A stretch of DNA of 13,707 bases, from positions 1 through 13,707 of the forward strand of contig DOPG01000450.1 of the NCBI GenBank assembly GCA_003513555.1, in the 5' to 3' direction. Below the pieces are notes generated by a model. That model was not told the DNA's origin. It saw only the letters and a program-made list of their open reading frames with translations, and did no database searches. This DNA comes from Rhodopirellula sp. Lineage in GTDB: Bacteria > Planctomycetota > Planctomycetia > Pirellulales > Pirellulaceae. Positions 1 to 6,720 of the stretch are shown here, in pieces (the stretch's first letter is position 1; each line of letters opens with the position of its first letter). Position numbers and translations under genes: made by a program.

Positions 1-36
1 GGGGATGAGCTGTTCTTGCATCCGATCGATCGCCAT
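1..36 (-). CDS. Possible 5' end of a leftward gene, cut by window edge
   Basis: Read on the minus strand, an ATG at 36-34 opens twelve uninterrupted codons (MAIDRMQEQLIP) that run out of the window. It is preceded by a purine-rich stretch GAGAGGAAAA, a reasonable ribosome binding site about four bases from the ATG. This is better initiation context than most genes in the window have. Twelve residues are too few to name a family, so no function is offered. If real, the gene is divergent from the phosphatase gene at 969, with the long spacer between them holding promoters for both. Confidence 0.35.
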   Translation of the reverse strand, partial: MAIDRMQEQLIP

Positions 37-120
37 TTTTCCTCTCGCGTCGTAAGTGAAAGATCAGCTGGTCGGAGAAACAGGCCACTGCTCCTACTTA
101 AATGTAGGTCAGATAATCCG

Positions 121-166
121 CTAAGGTGGCATTAAATTGCCTTAAGGCCTTTCTGTGGCGCCTTAG
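121..166. repeat. Nested palindrome cluster (CTAAGG...CCTTAG)
   Basis: An outer inverted pair, CTAAGG at 121-126 and CCTTAG at 161-166, encloses a perfect 10-base palindrome GCCTTAAGGC at 139-148. A GGCGCC palindrome lies at 157-162. The AAGG/CCTT theme recurs three times in 46 bases, so the stretch could form a hairpin or cruciform or bind a dimeric protein. It lies upstream of both flanking genes. Function is unknown. Confidence 0.4.
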
Positions 167-592
167 GATGCTTTTGGGGGTGTGCATGCCACGAAAAACG
201 GGCTTTCGGTGCGGTTGTAGCGATGTGGACGCGCGTTGGTGGGTTTTTTTATGGCAAATCGCTTCGACGAGTTACTACCAAGCCTGAGAGTTTTGTACTG
301 GTTGTTACGTTTCGAATTGCTGGAACCTACAGATATCAACGACTCAGCGGTAGATTGCGGGCTATTGGAGGTTTGGGAAAGGGGGCGTGCGTTGGCGAAC
401 GTGCGGAGAAGAGCCTTCTCACTAACTGCCGTCTGTCTGGTTGAGTTGGAAAATCTGCGTTTGTTTCTGGAAACTATTAGCAATGGAAGCGGACAGCAAG
501 CTGATGGGGAGTTTGTCGCAATCGCCCTGCGGATGGATTGTGTTGAATCTAGTCCTAGGGAGAACTGCCGCTAACGACGCATTCCGTAGGGG

Positions 593-628
593 TTGCGTTG
601 GAACCACGGCTTGCGTTGGAAAACACGG
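593..628. repeat. 18-base imperfect tandem repeat
   Basis: Two adjacent 18-base units begin with the identical 11-mer TTGCGTTGGAA (593-603 and 611-621) and differ slightly in the remaining bases (CCACGGC versus AACACGG). A related GCGTTTGGAACGG occurs shortly downstream near 663. The repeat is non-coding as far as can be seen and is probably a small slippage product. Confidence 0.45.
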
Positions 629-968
629 GATAACCGAATTCTATAGCCATGCATTGCGCATCGCGTTTGGAACGGATCGTGACCCAGAACGGGCGTGTGA
701 ACCGGCATGATCAGAAACTTCGCGCGGCAACCGTGTGGTTTTGAGTGTGATGTTGTGCCCTGGTTCTCGTCGGCATAGGCGTGGCAACAGGTCTGCATTC
801 ATTTTGCATTGGGTTACGGGAATTTTTTGCGTCTTGTTGGCAGTTTGCGTTCGAACATGTGGAATTAAACGAGTCTTGATGAACGGCGGGAACACCCTTC
901 GTTGTGGGTAAACCAATTGCTCCTTATACTGGTCCTCGTAATTTCCGAGGAATGTTTTTGGTGCAACT

Positions 969-2738
969 ATGGCGTTTTTAGAAACTTGTCGCGATGGGGA
1001 ACGTGGTGGTGACGAGTCAAAATTTGAGCTCGTCACCGGTGAAACAACGATTGGACGGCATCCGGATTGCGGCATTGTGGTTGATGCAGGTGCAGTGAGT
1101 CGAATGCATGCCAAGGTGATTAATGACGGAAGCGGTCATTACTTGGAGGACATGAAGAGCCGAAATGGTACCTTCCTGAATGGACAGTTGATTTCGGGAT
1201 CGGCGATGCTGAAAGAGGGAGACCGTATTCGGATCAGCGATGTTGAATTCGTTTTTGACAGCGGCTTGAAGAGTCAAGAAGTTCCGGATCTGTTTAAAGG
1301 CGCCGAGGCGTGCAATGGCACCAAGTTTGGTGTCATGATGTATGACGAGAATGAAACGGCTCAGCTGAGTGGTAGCGGGAGCGCTAAAGTTGAGTACCGC
1401 AGTTCAGCCGACGGTCTAAAAATGTCGGCGACGCCAGAAGCAAAGCTCGAGGCGTTGATGCAGATCAATCGCAATCTTGGCAATGTTCTGGCGGTGGATG
1501 ATGTTCTGCCTAAGGTCTTGGAGAGCCTGTTTGATATTTTCCCATCGGCCGACCGAGGTTTTGTGGTAATGCTGACAGAGTCTGGGGAGCTGATCCCTCG
1601 CTGGGTGAAGACGCGCGCCGCCCACGATGAAACGGAAACTCTCAGGATCAGTCGTACGATCATTCGAGAAGTGATGACATCGGGAGAGGCTATTCTGTCG
1701 ATCGATGCCTCTGATGACGAACGTTTTGACTCAAGCCAATCGATTGCTGATTTCTCCATTCGCTCCATGATTTGTGCGCCATTGAAAGACGCCGATGGCA
1801 ATGTGTTTGGTGCATTGCAAATCGATTCGACTCAGGGTGGCGGGCAATTCATGGAAGAAGACACGGATCTTCTTTCTGGAGTCGCCGCGCAGGCTGGCAT
1901 CGTGATCAATAATGCTCGCATGCATGAGGAGGCTTTGAAACAGAAAGAGGTTCAGCAAGACCTCAAGCTGGCGACAGAGGTGCAGCAGGCATTCCTGCCA
2001 GATAGTGAGCCTGTCGGCACCGGCTACAGGGTCAGCAGTTTTTATCAGGCTGCAAATCACATTGGTGGTGACTATTTCGATTACATCGAGATGGCAGATG
2101 GCCGAATTGGTGTCGTGGTCGCGGATGTGGTTGGACATGGAGTCGCTGCGGCAATGTTCATGGCGAAGTTGTCTGCCGAAACGCGATTTTGTCTTGCTCG
2201 CGAACCCGATGTAGCCAAAGCGATCGTGCAGCTTAACGATCGCATGAGTCGGCTTCAGGTTGAAAGATTTATCACGTTCCTGCTCGTGGTGATCGATCCC
2301 AATTCAGAGTGCGTTACCATCGTTAATGCTGGTCATATGGCACCGGTGATTCGTTCCCATGAAGACGGCGGCATTTGTGAGCCTGGGGAAGAGGAGTCCG
2401 GTTTGCCCATTGCGATCGACAGTGGCATGGATTACGAGGCAGTCGAGCATCCGATGCATGTGGGTGACCTTGCGGTGCTGTATACCGATGGGATCGATGA
2501 GGCGATGGATGGCAACGACCAGTTGTTTGGGATTGAACGCGTTCGGCAGTTGACTGCAGAAGGTGGTGATGCCGAAGCCGTCAAAGACCGTATTGTCAGT
2601 GAGGTGCGGAATCATATTGGTGACGCGCCACCGTTTGATGATATGTGTCTTGTGGTTATCGAACGACTTGAAAAAGCAAATGTACCGTCCGTGGGTGTTG
2701 AGCAGAGCGGTGCGGTCGAGGAAGTCGCTGCGGGCTGA
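969..2738 (+). CDS. FHA-GAF-SpoIIE (PP2C-type) serine/threonine phosphatase
   Basis: A 589-residue soluble signalling protein with three domains. Residues 1-98 are a forkhead-associated (phosphothreonine-binding) domain with the hallmark motifs TIGRHPDC (27-34), VSRMHAKV (43-50) and NGTFLNG (66-72). Residues about 160-320 look like a GAF sensor domain. A short helical linker with LATEVQQAFLP (334-344), typical of RsbU-type enzymes, leads into a SpoIIE/PP2C phosphatase domain (about 345-566). Metal-ligand motifs are intact: GGDYFDY (367-373), VVADVVGHG (383-391), LYTDG (504-508) and DD at 557-558. It is therefore expected to be an active Mn/Mg-dependent phosphatase, perhaps acting on an anti-sigma-factor antagonist in a partner-switching cascade, with the FHA domain docking it to a phosphorylated kinase. 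No signal peptide or membrane segment is seen. An in-frame stop at 939-941 and no other start codon after it fix the ATG at 969; the ribosome binding site is weak. No cognate kinase or antagonist lies in the window, so its target is unknown. Confidence 0.93.
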   Translation: MAFLETCRDGERGGDESKFELVTGETTIGRHPDCGIVVDAGAVSRMHAKVINDGSGHYLEDMKSRNGTFLNGQLISGSAMLKEGDRIRISDVEFVFDSGLKSQEVPDLFKGAEACNGTKFGVMMYDENETAQLSGSGSAKVEYRSSADGLKMSATPEAKLEALMQINRNLGNVLAVDDVLPKVLESLFDIFPSADRGFVVMLTESGELIPRWVKTRAAHDETETLRISRTIIREVMTSGEAILSIDASDDERFDSSQSIADFSIRSMICAPLKDADGNVFGALQIDSTQGGGQFMEEDTDLLSGVAAQAGIVINNARMHEEALKQKEVQQDLKLATEVQQAFLPDSEPVGTGYRVSSFYQAANHIGGDYFDYIEMADGRIGVVVADVVGHGVAAAMFMAKLSAETRFCLAREPDVAKAIVQLNDRMSRLQVERFITFLLVVIDPNSECVTIVNAGHMAPVIRSHEDGGICEPGEEESGLPIAIDSGMDYEAVEHPMHVGDLAVLYTDGIDEAMDGNDQLFGIERVRQLTAEGGDAEAVKDRIVSEVRNHIGDAPPFDDMCLVVIERLEKANVPSVGVEQSGAVEEVAAG

Positions 2739-2824
2739 GAGTCCACGGTTCCAGAAATTCAATGGGGCTCGTGAGGATCTCTGTTTCGAATTTCGGAAGT
2801 GAATGGTGTCGTTGCGTTTTCTTT

Positions 2825-2861
2825 TTGGGCATGTGATGGTCACGCCCAACGCTTGTTGGGC
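2825..2861 (+). promoter_or_regulatory. Two mutually exclusive hairpins (attenuator-like or terminator)
   Basis: TTGGGC (2825-2830) can pair with GCCCAA (2844-2849), extended by an inner GTGA-TGG-TCAC stem (2833-2843). The same GCCCAAC (2844-2850) can instead pair perfectly with GTTGGGC (2855-2861) across a four-base loop. The shared middle arm makes the two structures compete. No T-run follows either, so this is not a standard intrinsic terminator. It lies 87 bases after the phosphatase stop codon and about 145 bases before acylphosphatase. It could be an attenuator, a transcript 3' end or a chance arrangement. Confidence 0.35.
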
Positions 2862-3006
2862 AGTGGAGCCAAGTCGCAAGGCAAAGGTCTGCTCGCCTGA
2901 AGCGAATGAATAATAGCAACCGTGTCAGGCTGGTGGCCTGGGGTGATGCGTGGTCAGGAAACAGGCATAGGTTAGGCGGAGTCGCTAACGGTTGGGGGAA
3001 GCTGTG

Positions 3007-3276
3007 ATGAAGCGGTTTTTGGTCCGTTATGAAGGGCACGTCCAGGGCGTTGGATTTCGATTCAACGTTATAAAACAAAGCGCGGGCTTGAAAGTGAATG
3101 GTTTTGTTCGCAATGAGCCTGATGGCTCTGTTTTGATGGACGTCGAGGGCAGCTTGGGGGATCTCAAAAATCTGCTAGCAAGAGTCGAGGCGGTGATGAA
3201 CGAGAATATCGAAGCGACCGATGTGACTGAACTGTCCCTCGCAGGGCAATCTGGAGGGTTCAATATCCAACACTGA
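3007..3276 (+). CDS. acyP: Acylphosphatase
   Basis: An 89-residue cytosolic enzyme that hydrolyses carboxyl-phosphate bonds of acyl phosphates. Both family signatures are present. GHVQGVGFR (10-18) forms the phosphate-binding loop with the essential arginine R18. GFVRNEPDGSV (32-42) holds the catalytic asparagine N36, followed by VEG (46-48). The length is normal for the family (about 90-100 residues), and the C-terminus GGFNIQH matches the usual final beta-strand, slightly shortened. I chose ATG 3007 rather than the in-frame TTG at 2992 because the purine-rich GGGGGAAG just before it is well placed as a ribosome binding site and because the protein then begins immediately before the first beta-strand, as in other members. 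It is flanked by spacers of 268 and 149 bases and so may be transcribed alone. Confidence 0.93.
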   Translation: MKRFLVRYEGHVQGVGFRFNVIKQSAGLKVNGFVRNEPDGSVLMDVEGSLGDLKNLLARVEAVMNENIEATDVTELSLAGQSGGFNIQH

Positions 3277-3425
3277 TGGTTGGTCAGGATCGACTTGGCT
3301 TGCGCACACCATGCATGTCCCATTTTGACCACTCTTCAGCGCTGCAACCAGTTTGCTTTCGTGCGGACAAAGAGTGAAATTTGGGCGGGTTACTGAACTC
3401 AGCTGTTGGCCGTTAAACTGTTCCC

Positions 3426-4520
3426 ATGAATGAAATTGAGCAGTACGATTATGATCTTCCTCGTGAATTGATCGCCCAGGATCCAGTGGCAACGCGCAGC
3501 GATTCGCGTTTGATGGTGGTTGAGCGGAAGACTGGCCGCATCGATCACATGCACGTTCGGGATTTGCCCGACGTTCTGGATTCTCGTGACGCAGTTGTGT
3601 TTAATAACAGTCGCGTGATGCCCGCGAGGTTGGTTGGATTTCGAAAAGAGACGGGTGGCCGCTGGCAGGGGCTGTTCTTGCGGGCAGATGCAGATTCGGG
3701 TGTTTGGGAAGTTCTTACTAAGACTCGCGGCAAGCTCAGGGTGGGTGAACGCATCACGGTTCAGGATCGTGACGCACGGGACGGGATGGAGTTGGAAGTG
3801 ATTGCCCGCACCGACGGTGGCAATCTGCTCGTCAAGCCCCACCTTCCAGATGGATTTGTGGCTCTGCAGGGTGACTCTGGAAACGAGCTGATCGAGCCAG
3901 CTGATTGGCTTGATCGTTACGGCAGAATTCCGCTACCTCCGTATATTCGGGACGGGCAAATGGTAGACGCGGACATCGAACATTATCAGACGGTATTTGC
4001 AAAGCATCGTGGTAGTGTTGCGGCTCCCACGGCTGGCCTGCATTTTACGGATGCATTGCTGGATAGGGTAAAGCGACTGGGCGTCTATATGGGTGAGGTA
4101 ACGCTTCACGTTGGGATTGGTACCTTTCGCCCGATTCAAGTGGAGCGGCTTGACGAGCACAACATGCATGAAGAGTGGGGCAGCTTGGATCAAGCCACGT
4201 GCAGTGCGATTGTTCAGCGGCGGCAGAGTGGTGGACGGTGCATTGCAGTTGGAACCACGACGGTGCGGGTCTTAGAGTCAGCTGCTCGAGCCGGGCAGGG
4301 ACTGGCGCCATGGCAGGGTGAGACTGATATTTTCATTCGACCACCGTTTCAATTTCAAGCAATTGATGGGCTGATGACCAATTTCCACTTACCACGCAGT
4401 TCGCTGCTGGTGTTGGTCAGTGCATTTGCGACCCGTGAGTTGGCGTTGGAGGCGTATCAGAAAGCGATTGAGCAAGAATATCGATTTTACAGTTACGGCG
4501 ATGCGATGCTGATGCTGTAA
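3426..4520 (+). CDS. queA: S-adenosylmethionine:tRNA ribosyltransferase-isomerase QueA
   Basis: A 364-residue cytosolic enzyme that transfers and isomerises the ribosyl part of S-adenosylmethionine onto 7-aminomethyl-7-deazaguanine in tRNA, making epoxyqueuosine, the penultimate step to queuosine at the wobble position. Family blocks appear in order: YDYDLPRELIAQDP (7-20), NNSRVMPARL (60-69), GRIPLPPYI (166-174), YQTVFA (187-192), GSVAAPTAGLHFT (196-208), LHVGIGTF (227-234), LDEHNMHEEW (242-251) and TNFHLPRSS (318-326). The length is usual. The start agrees with the conserved N-terminus, although the bases before the ATG (ACTGTTCCC) show no Shine-Dalgarno sequence. The other queuosine genes, such as tgt, are not in the window. 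Confidence 0.97.
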   Translation: MNEIEQYDYDLPRELIAQDPVATRSDSRLMVVERKTGRIDHMHVRDLPDVLDSRDAVVFNNSRVMPARLVGFRKETGGRWQGLFLRADADSGVWEVLTKTRGKLRVGERITVQDRDARDGMELEVIARTDGGNLLVKPHLPDGFVALQGDSGNELIEPADWLDRYGRIPLPPYIRDGQMVDADIEHYQTVFAKHRGSVAAPTAGLHFTDALLDRVKRLGVYMGEVTLHVGIGTFRPIQVERLDEHNMHEEWGSLDQATCSAIVQRRQSGGRCIAVGTTTVRVLESAARAGQGLAPWQGETDIFIRPPFQFQAIDGLMTNFHLPRSSLLVLVSAFATRELALEAYQKAIEQEYRFYSYGDAMLML

Positions 4521-4539
4521 ATTTTGCAGTGCCGGGCCT

Positions 4540-4558
4540 GCGTGGCAAACATCCACGC
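4540..4558 (+). terminator. Weak terminator-like hairpin after queA
   Basis: GCGTGG (4540-4545) pairs perfectly with CCACGC (4553-4558) across a seven-base loop, 20 bases after the queA stop. Only a poor T-tract (GGGTTTGG) follows some bases later, so termination by this element alone is uncertain. Confidence 0.35.
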
Positions 4559-4716
4559 GCGGCTGGGTTTGGCATCTGGGTCAAATTATGGCCTAGGCTC
4601 ATTTGAGTAAGCGTCAGATTTGGACTTGAGCAGCTACGTAAAAAGTTCCGGTCGTGACGATCGGATCTTCTGAAGGAGGCACGTAAGCTTAAACGACTGC
4701 GTTTCTTTGATTCTTT

Positions 4717-4730
4717 GCCCGCGAGCGGGC
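4717..4730. repeat. GC-rich inverted repeat upstream of flagellin 1
   Basis: GCCCGC-GA-GCGGGC is a perfect 6-base inverted repeat around two bases, about 50 bases upstream of the sigma-54-like element. It could be a regulator binding site or a hairpin. There is no T-tract, so a terminator role is unlikely. Confidence 0.3.
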
Positions 4731-4773
4731 TGCGCGTGACTCATGTTTGACATGAAAAGGCGGTGAGTAGGTG

Positions 4774-4795
4774 TGCAACTGGTCGCCAGTTTGCA
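4774..4795 (+). promoter_or_regulatory. Sigma-54-like promoter coinciding with a near-palindrome
   Basis: TGG at 4780-4782 and TTGCA at 4791-4795 have the exact GG-N10-GC spacing required for a sigma-54 (RpoN) -24/-12 promoter, although the middle bases differ from the consensus. Initiation would fall near 4806, giving a leader of roughly 60 bases before the flagellin 1 ATG. The same bases form an inverted repeat: TGCAACTGG, spacer TCG, CCAGTTTGCA, perfect except for one unpaired base. An operator for a dimeric regulator is therefore an equally good reading. Confidence 0.4.
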
Positions 4796-4867
4796 TGCGA
4801 CGCCTTCATTCATTCCGGTCCAGGCGGCCGGATCACCGAAATACGATTCGCCGCATAGGGAAAAACA

Positions 4868-6616
4868 ATGACCAGAATCAATACAAACGTACCTTCGCTC
4901 GTCGCCCAGAACCGTCTTCAGGCGAGTAACCGGGACTTGAACTTGGCCCTGACCCGTCTGAGCACGGGTCTGCGAATCAACAGCGGAAAAGATGACCCGG
5001 CCGGGTTGATCGCCAGCGAAGCCTTGCGAAGCGAAATTACAGGTTTAAACAAAGCCTTGAGCAATACTCGGCGAGCGGGACAGATCATTACAACTGCCGA
5101 CAGTGCGATGGGACAGATCAACAGTTTGCTCAACGATGTCCGCGGTTTGGTGGTTGAGGCGGCCAATACTGGAGGACTGAGCAGCGAAGAGATTGCTGCG
5201 AACCAGTTGCAGATTGACAGCTCACTCGAAGCGATCAACCGAATTGCTCAATCGACGACCTTTCAAGGTCAGAAGCTTCTAGATGGCTCACTGGGTTACA
5301 CCAGCACGATTGGTGCTGTGGCGTCCGTAGCGGATTCAAGCTTGCAGAGCGCCCAGCTCGGGACAACCGGGTCACTGACTGTTGATGTTGTTGTTGAGAC
5401 AGCTGCCACTCAAGCGAGTTCAAGTGTGTCTGCCGCCGGTTTTTCGGCTGCTGCTGCGGCAAGCACTACCGTGACCAGTGGTGCTGACGTGATCACGCTT
5501 ACTGCGGACAACGCCGGAGCTGACTACAACGATGTTCAGGTGGTGTTCAATGACGACTCGGGTATTGGTGATGTGGGGGCAGCAGCCGCTTACGATGCGA
5601 CTCAACGCACCATTACAGTGACCTACAACTCGGCAGCAGCGACTAGCACCAACAGCGATATGGCGGCAATTACTTCGGCTCTCAATGGCTTGGGTGATTT
5701 TGGTGCCACCCTTGCGGGCACGGGAACCAATGCGTTGACAGTACCCGCTACCAATGCAACCACCGGCAAATCCGGTGGGGAAGTGCTCAATGCTGACTTG
5801 GTATTCCAGCTGACTGGATCGGGTGGAGCCGAGACATTTAACTTCAGTGCTGGTACGTCGAAAAATCAGATCGCATCTGCTATCAGCCTTGTTTCTGACA
5901 GTACGGGGGTCACCGCTGCAGTGGCCTCTGGCACGTTGAACTTGACATCCACCGCCTATGGCAGTGAATCCCTTGTTGACATCGATGTCATTAGCGAAGG
6001 GGCGGGCGGAACCTTTGGGGCATCCTTGTCCGATGCTCGTTCCACCGGAACGGATATTTCTGCAACCGTCAATGGCGTGGAAGCTGATGGGATTGCCAAC
6101 ACGCTCTCAATTAACACCAGTGCTTTGGATTTGAATTTAACAGTTGATGCTGGCAGTTCGTCTAACTTTTCATTCGATATCACAGGCGGTGGAGCGACTT
6201 TCCAGCTCGGTGCCGATGTGACGAGCACTCAGCAAGCCAGCATTGGAATCTCAAGCGTTAGCACCGGCCAGTTAGGTGGAGCTTCCGGACGTCTGTATGA
6301 GCTTGGCAGTGGACAGGCAAAGAGTTTGACCAACGATGTTAACGGGGCGGCGGATGTGATCGACGAAGTAATCAACAAAGTAACCTCCGTGCGAGGAAGG
6401 CTTGGCGCTTTTCGCTCCACAACCCTCGATAGCAATCTGGTGAGTCTCAACGAGACTGCCGCTAACTTGCAAGAGGCTGAAAGCTCGATTCGTGATGCAG
6501 ATTTTGCAGCCGAGTCGGCCAACCTCACTCGTGCCCAGATTCTTGTGCAGTCCGGTACCAATGTGTTGGCACTTGCCAATCAAAACCCTCAAAACGTACT
6601 TGCGCTTCTCCGTTAA
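4868..6616 (+). CDS. fliC: Flagellin 1 (filament subunit, FliC family)
   Basis: A 582-residue flagellin that would be exported through the flagellar type III apparatus and polymerise into the filament. Residues 1-145 form the N-terminal D0/D1 helices, with INTNVPSLVAQ (4-14), LTRLSTGLRINSG (28-40) and DDPAGLIASEALRSEI (42-57). Residues about 455-582 form the C-terminal D1/D0, with SSIRDADFAAESANLTRAQIL (539-559, minus its first residue as a motif core) and the end QNPQNVLALLR. The roughly 300-residue middle is a beta-rich, Ala/Thr/Ser/Gly-rich outer domain; about 395-450 resembles the Flagellin_IN motif. No cysteine and no cleavable signal peptide are present, as is usual for flagellins. The start is fixed by the conserved N-terminus, with only a weak AGGGA before it. 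It is probably monocistronic, with a strong terminator just downstream. It is a close paralogue of the flagellin at 8443. Confidence 0.97.
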   Translation: MTRINTNVPSLVAQNRLQASNRDLNLALTRLSTGLRINSGKDDPAGLIASEALRSEITGLNKALSNTRRAGQIITTADSAMGQINSLLNDVRGLVVEAANTGGLSSEEIAANQLQIDSSLEAINRIAQSTTFQGQKLLDGSLGYTSTIGAVASVADSSLQSAQLGTTGSLTVDVVVETAATQASSSVSAAGFSAAAAASTTVTSGADVITLTADNAGADYNDVQVVFNDDSGIGDVGAAAAYDATQRTITVTYNSAAATSTNSDMAAITSALNGLGDFGATLAGTGTNALTVPATNATTGKSGGEVLNADLVFQLTGSGGAETFNFSAGTSKNQIASAISLVSDSTGVTAAVASGTLNLTSTAYGSESLVDIDVISEGAGGTFGASLSDARSTGTDISATVNGVEADGIANTLSINTSALDLNLTVDAGSSSNFSFDITGGGATFQLGADVTSTQQASIGISSVSTGQLGGASGRLYELGSGQAKSLTNDVNGAADVIDEVINKVTSVRGRLGAFRSTTLDSNLVSLNETAANLQEAESSIRDADFAAESANLTRAQILVQSGTNVLALANQNPQNVLALLR

Positions 6617-6644
6617 TCGGAGTACCTGTAGTGACTTCACTTTG

Positions 6645-6680
6645 ACGGCCACCCGCCTTGCGTGGATGGCCGTTTTTTTT
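6645..6680 (+). terminator. Intrinsic terminator of flagellin 1
   Basis: ACGGCCA (6645-6651) pairs with TGGCCGT (6667-6673), with further partial pairing inside the loop, and eight T residues follow at 6673-6680. It begins 29 bases after the flagellin stop. Because the MFS gene converges on it, its hairpin would also be transcribed from the other strand, but there it lacks a T-tract. Confidence 0.9.
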
Positions 6681-6707
6681 GTCTTGCTCTGTCTTGCTCT
6701 GTCTTGC
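6681..6707. repeat. 10-base tandem repeat, 2.7 copies
   Basis: GTCTTGCTCT occurs twice in a row and then partially (GTCTTGC), directly after the T-run of the flagellin 1 terminator and 14 bases before the MFS stop codon. It is non-coding. It may be a slippage product or mark a rearrangement junction at the point where gene orientation flips. Confidence 0.7.
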
Positions 6708-6720
6708 AGAATGCGACTCC

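Larger units (their letters stand above)
37..968. other. Long spacer with no convincing gene
   Basis: About 930 bases with no reading frame I can support as a gene. The open frames present are short, lack recognisable motifs, use codons such as AGA, AGG, TTA and CTA more than the clear genes nearby, or overlap the phosphatase start. What can be seen is a cluster of palindromes at 121-166 and a short direct repeat at 593-628. A promoter for the gene at 969 must lie here or close to it, but no convincing sigma-70 or sigma-54 element was found. Confidence 0.6.
4521..4867. other. Spacer between queA and flagellin 1
   Basis: About 350 bases with no gene. It holds a weak hairpin after queA (4540-4558), a Shine-Dalgarno-like AAGGAGG at 4673-4679 with no start codon in range, a GC-rich palindrome at 4717-4730, and a palindromic sigma-54-like element at 4774-4795 that is the best promoter candidate for flagellin 1. 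Confidence 0.6.

Noticed and set aside
251..574. Rightward open frame of 107 codons (MANRFDELLPSLRVLYW...)
   Set aside because: It has no recognisable domain, no good ribosome binding site, and uses AGA, AGG, TTA and CTA codons more than the clear genes. Other frames of similar length overlap it on both strands. It is possible but not supported.
952..981. Nine-codon upstream frame overlapping the phosphatase start
   Set aside because: GAGGA lies almost against its ATG, too close for normal initiation, and nothing else suggests translation.
641..1114. Leftward open frame of 157 codons
   Set aside because: It overlaps the conserved FHA domain of the phosphatase and has a low-complexity, Pro/Arg/Ser-rich composition typical of an antisense shadow.
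4673..4679. Strong Shine-Dalgarno-like AAGGAGG
   Set aside because: No ATG, GTG or TTG lies at a workable distance, and no coding-like frame follows.
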